DNA of 64,000 nt from Diplonema papillatum (GCA_030068145.1 JAPJBO010000016.1:434001-498000); one strand, 5' to 3'. Positions 31,129-42,570 are shown, counted from the first letter of the stretch. Notes: generated from the sequence alone by a model not told the origin. Numbers and translations are program-made.

Positions 31129-32964
31129 AAATCAGATTGTGTTTGTATTGTATTTGCCCCTTACCTCTATATTTCCCCCCTTCCATTCGGAGTCGAAGCA
31201 GCTACGTCGAGTATTTTTCGGCGAGCGACGGAACCCAAGAACCTTTCTGCCCCCAAACCACCCGTTGAGGTCCCTCCCCCTCTTCCTTTGGCACCGTCTC
31301 ATATATCAATCCCCGGGTTCGTCGGTGCCCTCCGCAATCACCTTTCTACGAGTTATGAGTGGGAGGCGCGCAACGCTGTTGCGGGGCCCGCACTGGCTTC
31401 GTTTCTGCGCTTGTAAGGCGTGAACATGTAGAAACGGCCCCCGGTCCGTAGCGACAAATGAATGTCGAAACATTTTCAGGACCGCCTGTTTTTTGTTCGA
31501 TACAGCACGTTTCAAAGCAGCCGACAATTTATTCAGAATTCAAGTTCGCTTAGAGCATCCTTTGAGAATATTTGTTTGCGCGGAATCTTCGTCCGTTTCT
31601 TTCGCTGTTCCGCGGCGCACAAAGGGGACTCCGTCCACTGTTGTTTCACTGTCGACGATGTGGCGTTTGCTGTTTCCAGCGTGAACGCTCACTTGCACCT
31701 CCGGAATTGTAGAGTCTCCGGTGACTTTCGGCAATAAAGATGTCCCTCGCAGCGAGTTCTTAAATGTGGTTGTTGCACGAGGTAAGAGTATCGTTGTTGG
31801 TGGTCGTTGGGGTTTTCGTTCGCCGAGGGAGAAAAAAAAAGCGTCGGTAGGTGCAGAGGGGTGGGGCCTTGCGGGGACCTAGTACAAAAAGGAGCAAAAA
31901 ACGGGTGGGCTCGCGTTTTGTCAGCTTTTTGCTTGACCTTCCCACCTCGCCTTGGTTCCCTCAGAAATGAAGGTGTTCTGGCTGGGCCTGATTGCGTGAA
32001 ATGGGGCTTGCCTTCTAACCAGCGTGCGTTCAGGTAAACCGCTGTCGACGTTGCGTTTTAGCGGTAACAAATGAGGCACTGTAGCGAGGCAGCTCCTTTG
32101 CCAAGAACCTGAGAGGGGAAGTTTCCCCCTCGACCCACCTCTGTAAACTTCATATTTATGCCTTTGCGACAATCTTTGCTCAGTCTTTCTGGGGTTCGTA
32201 ACCTGAGAAGCCGCTGCATGCAAGCAGTTTCAACCAAACAGACTTTCCCAACAGACCATCTCTACTGAATGGGGTTCCACAAATTGCTACTGCGGGGCAT
32301 AATCTGCAAAAGGATGTCGTTCTGTGGTAACATGACGCTACCCTTTCGGTGTCGACGTCGCGATGAAACAATTTTGGTGCTCGTCGGTCGGCCAAAGACT
32401 TCCCTGATGCACCAAGGGCAGGGAGCCTTCCAGGACGAAGGGGAACCGACGACGGTGAAAAAACATCGATTGCGCTTGAGTAGCGACTCGTCAGCAACAC
32501 CCAACAAAATGCGACACGCATTCTGCCAGGCGCCCGCGGAGCAACATGCTACAACATAACTGAGAGGTGCGACGAGGCATCCCGGTTCACAATTTACATC
32601 ATTTCCGTGGGGTCTCCCACGCTCTAACGCACCGACGAAGAACCGGGACGCTGACCCTCTTTCGGTGAGCACAGCTCGGAATGCTTTGCTGACGCATCGG
32701 AAACCCGCAGACCACGGTGGGCATATACGCAGAACCTTGCTGTTGGCTTTCCATTTGGTGCTTCTTGGCAAGCTTCGAGAGCAGAGACCTCCGAGCAAAC
32801 GACGAAAGAGCCGCAGAAGAGATGGGAGAGGGGGGTGGATCATCCGAAGCGCGGGAGCTGCGCAGTAGAAAGCGGGCTTGCGTGGGGTGCTTTTGAACGA
32901 ACGAAGCTAAAAAATGCTTACGGGCAGAGAGGAGCTCTTTTTCAGCTTCCAATTACCTGCTTCG
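31129..32964. other. Gene-poor stretch with overlapping unsupported ORFs
   Basis: A family C copy lies at about 31540-31735. At 32180-32952 three minus-strand frames (113, 193 and 117 codons) overlap. The right-hand one (SARKHFLASFVQKHPTQARF) is the most protein-like but begins at a TTG directly after a stop, has a possible donor (caag|gttctg) and no domain. I do not call a gene. Confidence 0.4.
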
Positions 32965-33130
32965 GCTACCAGGGCGTTTGTTTGTGCGTGCCGGGTGATC
33001 GTTTTCCCACTTGTATTTACCCTGTGTATATTCAGGTAAGGAATTCTGATCAACCACCAAAACACGCTGTCTGCGTCTTTTTAGCCTGCACAATACATTG
33101 AAGGGCAACCCGCAAGATTGTTCGCACTAC
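32965..33130 (+). repeat. Dispersed repeat family E, copy
   Basis: Reads gtttgtttgtgcgtgccggg, cccacttgtatttaccctgt, attctgatcaaccaccaaaa, cacaatacattgaagggcaa and cccgcaagattgttcgcact. Full unit about 165 bp. Confidence 0.87.
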
Positions 33131-34224
33131 AAATATTTGAGACCGGGCTCTTTGGTGACGGTTTTCGCCCACGTACTACTTCTCGCTCCCCGTGTAATTG
33201 AGACAGCCGAACCGCTTCTGATTGGGCTGAGTTGCGAGGTGTCCCGATTACAAGCGTTCAGGCCAATAAACACGCGGCAAAGGCAACATTTCTTGGCATA
33301 GATTTCAAGAACATTTGAACTTCTTTGCGGTCTACCAGTCTCCCGTTTTCGGAAAAACGTCAAAAAAACGAGATTGTGGGGACTATTATGAGCATCTTTT
33401 GCTCATAACCAGGCGACAGATACATGACATGGCCGCGGGTGGTACGGGTTGGAGTGGGTGTTGCTCGCCAACCAGCTCACGGACACCGATCGGAAAGTCG
33501 GAAGCGCGAAAAAACGAGTGGTCACACCGCGCTGTTGGTTACAGCTGTTATCGGCGCCACGTTTGACATTCCAGTCTGTACGTGCCAACCTGCTTCGTGC
33601 CACTGCCAGAACTGACAGTACTTCTTTCTGTTTCGCACACACTTCGAGGGCCTCTTTCTGGTCACTCGGTGTCTTCGCGTTGCCATTCCGGTGTCAGACC
33701 TGGACGAGCGGACCCAAACTTAAAGCAAGCGGCAGCAAAAATCGCTGGGGCTCCTCATAAGCAGTTGCACCTCGAAGGTACGAACCACCGCTGTCACCTT
33801 TCGGACGAAGACACTAGGTGCCAACTTGGCAGTCAGAACGCGCTGCAGAAAGAAGATCAGGTAAAGGCGTTGGGGCAACAGGGGGTCTGTTTGTGTTCCG
33901 ACTGAGATAATCAGTTGGACTTTTGGCTAATATTTGCCGGCATGGCGGAGACCCCCGCCCCTGATCGAGGGGGGCCCTTCTCCCATAATTTTTCTTTCAC
34001 GGACAGCTGACGGCGTGGCAAACCTACTCGTCGTTCTCCGGTTTCATACCTACAACTGGATGGGCCTGGCTTGTCATGGGACAGGTGACACAGTGTCACA
34101 AAGGAAATGCACCAGCGCTGAAGGTGGGATACTGTTTTGACCTGCGTCAAAAACAGGTGTCGTAGTTACACGGGGGGGGTAGGTACGGGAAACTGCGCGT
34201 GATTTCTTTTCCGCACGTCCGGTG
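33131..34224. other. Intergenic, no gene recognised
   Basis: No repeat family or motif-bearing ORF was identified. A short acacggggggggtaggta segment near 34170 matches the right edge of the MITE at 15660-15686. Confidence 0.4.
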
Positions 34225-34335
34225 TTGGCGTGCACGATGCAGCCTCAGAAGCTGGAGTTAAAGAAGCGGGTATCACACCGGCTTTTCGGGTGCGTGCCTC
34301 GGCTGTTGAACACCAGCTTCGGAGGCTGGACTCCA
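34225..34335 (+). repeat. Fold-back family N, partial copy
   Basis: cagcctcagaagctggagtt, aaagaagcgggtatcacacc, ggcttttcgggtgcgtgcct and agcttcggaggctggactcc: arms as in the intact copy at 52093. Confidence 0.7.
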
Positions 34336-34539
34336 CTGGGTGGCCTCGATTCTCCAACCGCTTCGAGAGGGCGGGTCGCAGCTTCTTGGCGATGCAGCAG
34401 TCATAAAGGAGTTGGTCACGCCTCTTGCTGAAAGATGGAAATAAATACAAATGGGTGGGAAGGGGGTCGCATAATGACTACCAAGATCGGCATCAGGCCG
34501 GCAGAATAATGCATGTTCTTTTGTCCAACGATTTCGCTT

Positions 34540-34722
34540 TGAAGCTTAAAACCCCGGGTTTTCAGTAATGTCTCCGGTCAGCTTTCGGCAAGGCAGGCTT
34601 TGCTGTTGAACACAGGTACGGTGGAGACCAGCCTCACAAGCTGGAGCTAAAAAGTGGGTGCCACACCCGCGTTTCGAGTGTACACTTACACGCGTTTTGT
34701 GTGTGACCAGGCACACCCTTTA
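34540..34722 (+). repeat. Family C fragment followed by family N partial copy
   Basis: 34540-34585 holds a family C remnant (ttaaaaccccgggttttcag, gtctccggtcagctttcgg). 34612-34722 holds cggtggagaccagcctcaca, agctggagctaaaaagtggg and cacacccgcgtttcgag of family N. Confidence 0.6.
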
Positions 34723-35027
34723 ATTCCATATTCTGTGCCATCGTGTTGCAGCTTAGAGTGCGCGGCATGTCAGAGCGATGCAGCATAGTCGAAGGTTCCA
34801 GACTGACTATCCGTTTTGCGTTTTCTTTCTTAGCTCGACGAAGTCATTATACGCCATCTTTTCCTCTTCGTTTTTTTTTTTTTTTTTTTGCTTGCGGTCA
34901 GGCTATTAGCTTCATTTTTCCTCAGTTTTCCAAATTCCGTCTCAATAGCCAATTTGCTTTCCCCGCTCTGAAATCGAAGCCTTTGTTTATATATTCAGGC
35001 TACCCGAACCTTCCAAAAGGGGGGGGT

Positions 35028-35048
35028 CCGGGGGGCACCGCCCCCCGG
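35028..35048. other. GC hairpin, 9-bp stem
   Basis: ccggggggc, acc, gccccccgg: a perfect 9-bp G/C-only stem with a 3-nt loop, just after a run of G. Confidence 0.8.
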
Positions 35049-35541
35049 CAAACGGTACGGTACATTCAGGTGGAGAACGAGTTTGCACTTCTCAGTCCGT
35101 TTGTCGCGTAAGACATACAACCAATGTACTGGTGGCACCGTTTGCCATCTGTGTGACCCTCGCCCCGCTGGTGCGAACTCCTGAAGCCACAGCCCATTTC
35201 ACATTCATCCACTCAGATAGTGTGTGCTGGTAAATCATTGGCACGAGCAGATGCAGACCGGAGATCACACGGAACAAGGCACTTGTGTCAACTCGGAGAG
35301 AATCTGTCAAGAATTCTGGGCTGCTTCTGAGCCTCGACTCTCTCACTCGGCTCAGCACAGGCGGCAGCCCCAAACTTCTGCCAGTCAGCCCACCATGCCC
35401 AGCGGCGACCCACCACCTGACCGCCAGCCAGCTTCCTGGCACAGCTGGCCTAACCCACGCCTACCACCGGACCCCCACGACTTTTTTTCATCGAAGGTCG
35501 TTTTTTGCACTTTTTACTTTTATTTTTTGAGCCGCCCGGAT

Positions 35542-35573
35542 TTCCAAATTCCGTCAGCTGACGGAATTTGGAA
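35542..35573. other. 32-bp perfect palindrome
   Basis: ttccaaattccgtcag followed directly by its exact complement, with no spacer. It lies at the inner edge of the right arm of the spaced inverted repeat 34893-35600. Confidence 0.9.
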
Positions 35574-36087
35574 TGGGAAGCTAATGCCCTGCTTGCGGTA
35601 GACCACACGGTGACCCGGTCATGTGCTGGTTGCAGTCATTGACTGCATCCTTTGACCGCGTTGGACCGCAAAGCACCACTTTGAACCGCCACATCTTCTT
35701 CGGACTTGCAGCGAAAGGGCTGACTGGTCAAAACTGCAGTCATGACCATGACCGGGGTACCGGTACCAAGAGGGCCACTTTTTGGCTCCCCGATCTCAGA
35801 ACAGCTAAGTCCATTCCGTTGCCGGGTTTGGGACCTAGGAGTTTTTCTTTCACAGGCTTCGCAAAGCTCCTCGGAAAATGAGGCGAGTGGGGAGGAAAGG
35901 AAGAAGGAAAATTGATTGGTTGCTTTCCGTCCCTCCCCCAGGTCGACAGCTTGTGTCAGACTAACCCACCCGACGGCAGTTGTTTCCTTTATCTCTACCG
36001 GTTGTTTGGGATAGCAGTATTTTTTTTACCCCTCCGGCCCAACTTGGCAGGGCTTTATATGGCTTTCCTTCGTGGAGTGTCAAGAAA

Positions 36088-36250
36088 GACAGGCGCTTCG
36101 TTTTGTTTGTGCGCGCCGGTTGATCCCACTTGTATTTGCCCTGTGTCTTTTTCAGGTACGAACTTCTGATAACCGCCAAAACATGCTGCCTACGTCTTAT
36201 TAGCTTGCGCTTTACATTAAAGGACATCCCGCAAGGTCGCTCGTACTAAG
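36088..36250 (+). repeat. Dispersed repeat family E, copy
   Basis: gacaggcgcttcgttttgtt, cccacttgtatttgccctgt, tctgataaccgccaaaacat, attaaaggacatcccgcaag, gtcgctcgtacta. Confidence 0.85.
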
Positions 36251-37484
36251 AAATGGTGAGGGTTGCTGTGTTCGCACGGAGGATGCGTTGCTGAGAGGGG
36301 CCTGGGCGTGGAGGGGCGGGGGCAGGCGGCCTTGATCCCCTGGGTTAGAGAGGATCGCTAGGAGGTTCCTGGCCACCACCCAACTCCGTAAAACATGTCC
36401 TCCGGCGGGTCAAAGGGCAGGCGTGCAGGAGGGTCAGGAGGCGTGTGGCACGCAGATAGAAGTGGATGAACTTTTCCCAGTATACTACATTACTATTACT
36501 AGTTTCGGTATAGCAAGCCATCAAGCCCAGGCATTTAAGAATCGCTGGTCCGGTGTGCGACAGCTTGCAGTTGTACGGCAACTCGACAGAGAGTAGACGC
36601 TTATCTTCGCAATCAGACCGCGTGTCATCCCAGCCTCCGTGTCTTCTCTGTGAAACGAGACAGACGTATATTTCCCGGTTCGGATATCAGATGTTTTGTT
36701 CCGCTGGTAGCTGGGATAGAGTAGTGTCTACTCCTCACGGCGCTTGTGCGCGTACAAGAGGTGGAGACAGTGCAGTTCTGGCGGACGGTGTTTCAAGTGC
36801 TGTTTCGCAGCCAAGCGCTTCGCTTGCAAGAAACGGGGTTTTCAAAAAAGGTGCCACGCTCTTTCCACGGCGCTCCGTGCCCGATTGGCAGACACCGTCC
36901 CCCACTGCTGCTCGGTTCACTACCACACCACCCTTGCCCACCAACCCGTCACCGTAATCGGAGAATCCTCTTTTTTTGTTTGATGAGGATTACCTCACTT
37001 TTGGGAGGCTGCCAAAAAGTCCTGCCCAACTGAACGGGCTTCGCCGAGTACGGAAAGCCTCGGTTGCGCTGATATGATCCGGGATCATGGCCATGAGGGC
37101 ACAGTGCTCGGATTTATTGACGTGAGAACAGTAGCGTGCGAGAAACGAAGGTTCGCCGTACTTTGCTCAGCCTTGAACCACGAGCACCATTCGACTGGTC
37201 GTGAGTAGCTGAACTCTGAACTGAACTAGCTCTGTCTTGTGGAACTGCATCCAGATTCTCTCATAGATCGTGAACTAGCTGCCGATGCAGAATCGCTGGC
37301 GGTCCAGTGTTCTTAAGGTATCGGTTTATCCGAAGGGGTCGAACTGCAATGTCACAAGCAGGGTCCTCAGGCTCCCTCCAGTCGTCGTCGAATATGACTA
37401 TTGCGCCGAGAAGAGGATGTCTGCCGCTGCCCCTGATACGCGTCGAATCCATAGCATGGGTTTCCTTGTTTTGTCCTGTGGTGT
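36251..37484. other. Intergenic with weak ORFs
   Basis: A minus-strand frame at 37261-37452 (IVIFDDDWREPEDPACDIAV) has protein-like composition but no start, splice site or family. A 134-codon plus frame at 36553 has no motif. Neither is called. Confidence 0.35.
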
Positions 37485-37853
37485 ATGCGGCGCAACTTGT
37501 GTGTTGGTTTTAGCAGCGGAAGTTGCGAGAAGGAAGAAAACTGTCAACTGCAGCATGAAAAACTGAAGTCGCAGTTAGCTCGGTGTCACGCGTCGGCCTT
37601 GTGTTCTGCGTGTCCGTCTGCGCGCTTGTGGTTGGCGCAAGTACTAAGCCCTAGGATACACCACGCCTTGGTGACTTTGTATGCATCACACTGCGGTGCC
37701 ACGTCGGGTGCAGCAGAGCGGGTTTTCCTGCCAGATAGCCCTTCATGCGTGTTACTCTTACGAGCGCACGACGCAGCTGCTTTCGCAGTCGCATCACAAG
37801 GCGGTTCATTTATCGAGTCCCGTTGCACAGCGGGTGCGCGGTTGCCGCACTAA
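37485..37853 (+). CDS. Possible CCCH zinc-finger ORF
   Basis: From an ATG, 122 codons to a TAA. Near the N-terminus is CVGFSSGSCEKEENCQLQH, which fits the CCCH spacing C-x7-C-x5-C-x3-H used by RNA-binding zinc fingers. The frame upstream is open back to a stop at about 37451 that abuts a possible acceptor (atccatag), so more N-terminal exons are possible. The rest is Ala/Cys/Ser-rich without a domain. Its stop overlaps the stop of the confident minus-strand gene by a few bases. A single finger in a short ORF can arise by chance, hence the low score. Confidence 0.32.
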   Translation: MRRNLCVGFSSGSCEKEENCQLQHEKLKSQLARCHASALCSACPSARLWLAQVLSPRIHHALVTLYASHCGATSGAAERVFLPDSPSCVLLLRAHDAAAFAVASQGGSFIESRCTAGARLPH

Positions 37854-39976
37854 AATGTGAGCACTTCGGTTCTCACTGGCGAGCGAGGAGAGGTGGGGTA
37901 GGACGTGAGGCCCATCGAGGTGCTAAGCCCCGCTAGGCCGTCGGTCATGTTCATGCCGGAGTCGTCTTCGCCGCCGTGGTGAGGCTGCGCATGCCCCTGA
38001 TGGTGGTGCGAAGGATGGTGAGAATTCCTGCGATTCGCGGCGTGCATCGGATTCACGTGGGCGTGAAGGCCGTGAGGGTGGGCGGCGTGGCCATGGCTAC
38101 CGCCGCTTGTGTGGCGGCCTGAGACCGGGCGGAACGCGGCATCTCCGTCGGGCGGGCTGTGGTGCCTGTCGTTGCGTGTGTTGGGTGGGTGTGCTGCACA
38201 CTGCGAAGGGAAAATGAAAGGGATTGACGCCAACAGAGAAGCGAACGAATCTCGGGTGCCATATGCCGTTCTAGCGACGAGAACCTGATACAGAGCTCAA
38301 AACTTGTGTTCTTGGAGATGTATGGTATAACTGGTTGGACCCCTAACCTCGCAAAGAGGCAAAAAAGGGTGTATCTCTTCTACTCTTGCACGGAGTGCAC
38401 ACCCTTCTCTCTTTAGCCACATGCAATGCGCAAGGAAACTGAACTGAGTAGAAGCCACCCACTAACGCAACAAGAATACGAACTACGTAGAAGGGTTGCC
38501 ACCAAAAACTACGTCCAGGATTTGGGTTCAGGGAAGTGCCGGTCAACAAGAACAAGAAAACGAAGAGAATTTTAAGGGTGCACACCGCGTATCCCGTGGT
38601 GAATTGAATTCACTGCCTTGGTGTGCGTCTGGCGACGCTATACTCCAGGTACGATCTCTTGCGTGGCGCGGCCGCGGCGGGTGGACGACGCCCTCACGGG
38701 CGGAGGAACTTATGCTGGCTCTTCGGCTGTGGTGTGCGTGCGAAGAAGGAGACATGTGAAACGCAGCCTCGCCGGCGGGATGCGGCGGGAGCAGCGTAGG
38801 CGACGTCAACAATTGAGGCGAAGTGACGCCCGGCTCGAAGTGATGCAGGTGGTTGTTTCCGGGACTAGGGGGATCCGGAGTGGTGTTGGACGCTCCGGTA
38901 AGGTCGAACACGTTCCCTCGAATGGCCTTGTCGTAGTCGTGCGCGTCATAAGCAGAACGGAATCGGTGCTTGTCATTCTCAGCCCCTTTCTCGACGTTTC
39001 TATGGTACACACCGCAGGCCACCATGCACACGGCACACAGCAACATCCCGAAGACCACAATCAAAACGCCCATGCCTCCCAACTCGGGTGGAGGCTTTTC
39101 TGGGGGCGCTGGCGTGATTGGCACTGGCTCCAAGGCGAAGGCATCCACGCCGGTGCGCACGAAGCCGCCAAACGACGCGAATCCGTCGTTCAATAGCATG
39201 GACCGCGCCTCCTGCATCATCTGGTTGGTCGTCAGCACGGGAATCTTGAGCGCATTGCCAATGCCCTTGTTGTTGTAGAGGACGTCTACGCGGATCACAG
39301 TCTCGCGCCCTGCATCGTCAGGGTACGGCTGCTGACTCTGCAATGAACCTATAACTATATACGGGTCGCCACCGAAGATGTTCTCGAAGTAGGCTCGCAG
39401 GGCGGGGAAGTGCGTCGCGTTGAGCTGGGTCCCGAGGTACAGCTGGAAAAAGGCGCGGAGCTGCTGCATCTCGCGGTTGCACGCGGGAGCAGCGGGTTCC
39501 CAGTAGGCGTTGGTGGCGCTGGCGGTGCACGTGATGTTGTCGCAAATCATCGCGTCGTGGGCGTTTTCGCCAGATCCAGACTCATCCGCAGAAGCCGGCT
39601 GGTCACTACCAAGCAAGTATCCAAACCTCGTGTGCGCGGTCCCAGCCGTTCCAGCAGACGACTCGCTATCACTGGCAATGTCCGTACTATTGTCATCATC
39701 TGAGCCACTGGCGTCAATGTCACTCCCTGGTGCGCTTCCATCTGTACTCGCTGGCGCACTTCCGCCTGTACTCCCAGGTGTACTTCCCACACTCTCTGGT
39801 GTTTCGTCAATGTAGACCAAGTCGCACGTCGTCCCTGTGCTCACCGAATCTGAGCACTTCATCACTTGCACGCTCTCCGGCAGTTCCACGTCGACCAACG
39901 CACAAGTATCGCTCGACGCAAGCGCGCCCCCGAACACTACCGCCAACAACACCACCGCCACGCGGTCGCGTTGCAT
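37850..39976 (-). CDS. Type I membrane protein with acidic Ser-rich ectodomain and His-rich tail
   Basis: Exons 39976-38653 and 38193-37850 join in phase 1 (aagagatc|gtacct and gtgcag|caca) for 555 residues. Residues 1-20 form a signal peptide (VAVVLLAVVFGGALA). About 50-140 is a Ser/Gly/Asp-rich stalk with repeated PGST/PAST/PGSD units. About 150-285 is a folded domain with Cys residues and N-glycosylation sites (NITC, NATH), perhaps SEA-like. A proline-rich linker and one transmembrane segment follow (about 302-324, VLIVVFGMLLCAVCMVACGV). The cytoplasmic tail is Ser/Pro-rich and, from exon 2, very His-rich (HHPSHHHQGH). A metal-binding or pH-sensing tail is speculation. I know no family. 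The 459-bp intron carries a reversed family A copy. Without splicing the frame would continue into that repeat. Confidence 0.85.
38385..38560 (-). repeat. Family A copy inside an intron
   Basis: Reversed copy: caccaaaaactacgtccagg, atttgggttcagggaa, tgccggtcaaca on one side and agccacatgcaatgcgcaag on the other. It accounts for a good part of the only intron of the membrane-protein gene. Confidence 0.82.
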
Positions 39977-40499
39977 ATTGCCTTTCGGATTCCTGCTGCT
40001 GCTATTCTATTGACTGTGCTTTTCGTCTCTTTGTGTGTGGGTGTGTGTGGAAAACGCATACAAAAACGGAGGGATCGCAAATGAATCGGTCGCGTTCTCA
40101 TGAACCGAAGTGGGCGGTGCTTGTTGTTCAACAAACGTACCTTTTCCCCACCGACTACAACTTTTTAGGGGCTTCCCAAAACAGGAGTTGCGCCCCCTTC
40201 TGTTTCATGAGAACGCCTCCTCTTCCTCGACCTATTCTAATACTTTAAATGGGCATGAGCTCGGGGTTACTTCACAGAGCCCAATGCAGAACCCAAGTTC
40301 TTAAGTTGGCCACTTCTGTAAGCAGGACTGGCGACGCGGGATGAACCGACAGCTGACTTAAGTCGGGTGATCGCTCATCACCGCCCATCAGATTGTTTGA
40401 GCGCGCTAGCCAGTGGTTTTCCGCTTAGCCAACAAAATGAAATTGGTTGGCTAAGAATTTTCACGGTTCACGCAACTAGGTCAAAATATTTTCTTTCGA
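39977..40499. other. Upstream region of the membrane-protein gene
   Basis: No motif-bearing ORF and no repeat recognised. It presumably holds the promoter. Confidence 0.35.
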
Positions 40500-40565
40500 C
40501 CGATCTTTTTAGAGTTAAAGTTCGCTTGAAATTCCGGGGTTTAGGGTCTCCGTGTGACCGTTCAG
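40500..40565 (+). repeat. Dispersed repeat family C copy
   Basis: tttttagagttaaagttcgc, ttgaaattccggggtttagg, gtctccgtgtgaccgttcag: one of the cleanest copies. Confidence 0.85.
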
Positions 40566-40982
40566 GAATGGGTTCTCTTAGAGCAAGTAAGGGCTATATG
40601 GTTACGGGTTGTATATTTAGTGCACGCTTTGAGTTCTTTAAGGTGCAAGTGCCATCAAGGCAGGCGAGCACTCAGTTGAGCAGGGGTTGCCTCGTAGCCC
40701 TGTTGTCCGCGTTTTTATGTATTTCTTCGCCTTTTTGGGGTAATTTTGTAGGGTAAAACTGTTCGTTGCTCGCCACAGTTAAGGCACTCTGGGCACACTG
40801 GGGTACCCGTGGTTAGTGAGGTATTCGTCTGATGGAGTCGTCGTTGGTGTTTGGAGGCAGGTTGTGGCTTCCGGCTTAGGATGGAGCTTCCGTGGCGAAA
40901 ACAAATTTTTTAGCCAACCCATTTTCGTGGAAAAAAGTTTTGGGCGAAAAAATATTTTTTAGCCACACAGGAAGAACACTGC

Positions 40983-41036
40983 CACTTGCAGAACTCACCT
41001 GCTTTGGTACGTTTCATGTAGTACGCTGCCGTCTAA
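40983..41036 (+). repeat. Family D, partial copy
   Basis: agaactcacctgctttggta, cgtttcatgtagtacgctgc: the middle of the family D unit only. Confidence 0.75.
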
Positions 41037-41179
41037 TAATCACTGAGACGACCAAGTTTCACAAGGTAAAGCACCGTACCTTTTTGTGTCGCCCCTTTTT
41101 TTAACTTGAGGTGATGGTAAAAACTGGTTTGGGAGGATGGAACTTCATTTTTTCCCCCCATCAATTCCAGGAACCCGCT

Positions 41180-41963
41180 GGGGTGATTTGGCCTTGTTTT
41201 CGCATCCTGCAGCCATTATTTCAGCCTAAACGAGCGTCTGACCACTTTCCCCGCCGTTTTGGAGCATTTTACGGGCACCTGAGTGGTAGGTTTCGAGTTT
41301 TGGATTTCTGGTGACACCCCGCCTGGGTTTTCTGATGTTTTCCTTGAGGAATTGCCTTGTGGGAGGTGATTCTGTCTTGTTTTTGCATTCTGCAGCCATT
41401 ATTTCAGCCTAAACGAGCATCCGACCAGTTATTTTGAATTTCCCGAGCATTTTAGGACCACCCAAGTGGTAGGATCCTGGTTTTGGGCTGCTGGGGGCTC
41501 CCCTTTTTTTGAAAAAGTAGGGGTCTTTTAGGGTCCTTTTAGGGTCCTTTTAGGGTCCTTTTAGGGTCCTTTTAGGGTCCTTTTAGGGTCCTTTTAGGGT
41601 CCTTTTAGGGTCCCGGCAGTTTGGCGACACATTTTGCGGGCGTTTTATGAACCTACACCGGTGTGGATCAAACTTTCCTGGGGTTTCCGCTTGTTTTTGG
41701 GTTCCCTTTGCGGTTGTGTCCTAGTCGGGCTGTTTTTTGTGGCTGCGGTTTGGGTTTTAATGATTCTCCTTAAGGAATTGCCTAGGAATTGGCTTGTGGG
41801 GGTGATTTGGCCTTGTTTTCGCATTCTGCAGCCATTATTTCAGCCTAAACGAGCGTCTGACCACTTTCCCCGCCGTTTTGGAGCATTTTACGGGCACCTG
41901 AGTGGTAGGTTTCGAGTTTTGGATTTCTGGTGACACCCCGCCTGGGTTTTCTGATGTTTTCCT
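41180..41963 (+). repeat. Three copies of a 165-bp repeat around a minisatellite
   Basis: Copies at 41180-41344 and 41800-41963 are nearly identical (ggtgatttggccttgttttc, gcagccattatttcagccta, aacgagcgtctgaccacttt, ggtttcgagttttggatttc). A third, diverged one lies at about 41345-41480. The two good copies share the frame WPCFRILQPLFQPKRASDHF, but because the DNA is also nearly identical this does not show selection on protein. Confidence 0.85.
41526..41613 (+). repeat. 11-bp minisatellite, ttttagggtcc x 8
   Basis: Eight perfect tandem units. Each contains ttttaggg, close to the telomere word TTTAGGG, but the extra tcc makes it a minisatellite rather than telomere sequence. Confidence 0.95.
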
Positions 41964-42521
41964 CGTTTTAGCGACAGGCCTGCAAAGTTCGGTTTGAAAA
42001 CCGCTTCACGACGGAAGGGTACTGAGTTCTACCTAGAGGGCGAGCGCAACACAAGGACTGAGATACTGAAGGTGGTGTGAGCATGGAAATGCTCCAACAC
42101 TGCGCACAAGAGGGAAAAGGCACTAACTATTTTGGGTTGTGTGCCGGTTAGAAGTGCTTGAAAAAAAGCGCGAGAGGCATCATCCACGCTTCAAAGGCCC
42201 ACGCACTAATGCAACACACGTGGGATTTGTGCACGGAAGAGCACACACAGGACTCTCACGACGCATCCGTTGCGATGGAAACAAGCAACCCCGTCTCATA
42301 ATCGGGACATACGAAAGCAGAGGGCTAGACCAACCGGCTTCCCTTCCGCGACACCTCTGCTCCCTTGAGGTTCCTGACTCGCCAAAGCGCCGCCGCCCGG
42401 GTTAAGGGGTTGCGGCATCAGGCGGGCCAGGGCCAGGGAGGCTGTTTGGAGGGGTCACCCCACCGTTCGCGGGCTTCGCTACTTCACTGCCCCCGGCTCT
42501 CCCCGGCCTTCGTCGAAATAT

Positions 42522-42570
42522 GTTGCATTAGTGTGATTGTCAGGCCTTCGACCACCTGAGCAACGCACTA
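42522..42570 (+). repeat. Micro-element family Q, copy 1
   Basis: gttgcattagtgtgattgtc, aggccttcgaccacctgagc, aacgcacta. Other copies at 50873-50932 (reversed) and 54816-54863 have 8-bp flanking duplications; here none is clear. Confidence 0.78.

Larger units (their letters stand above)
34893..35600. repeat. Spaced inverted repeat, about 50-bp arms
   Basis: The left arm (gcttgcggtcaggctattag, cttc, ccaaattccgtc) is matched in reverse by 35562-35600 (gacggaatttggaa, gaagctaatgccctgcttgc). About 600 bp lies between, without a recognisable ORF. It could be a decayed TIR element. Confidence 0.5.

Noticed and set aside
32180-32952. Three overlapping minus-strand ORFs of 113-193 codons
   Set aside because: No domain, no consistent splice model; the best one starts at TTG directly after a stop.
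41526-41613. Interstitial telomere repeat
   Set aside because: The unit is ttttagggtcc, not pure tttaggg; better described as a minisatellite.
41111-41933. Identical C-terminal peptide in two ORFs (WPCFRILQPLFQPKRASDHF)
   Set aside because: The DNA copies are almost identical, so amino-acid identity carries no evidence of selection; no gene context.
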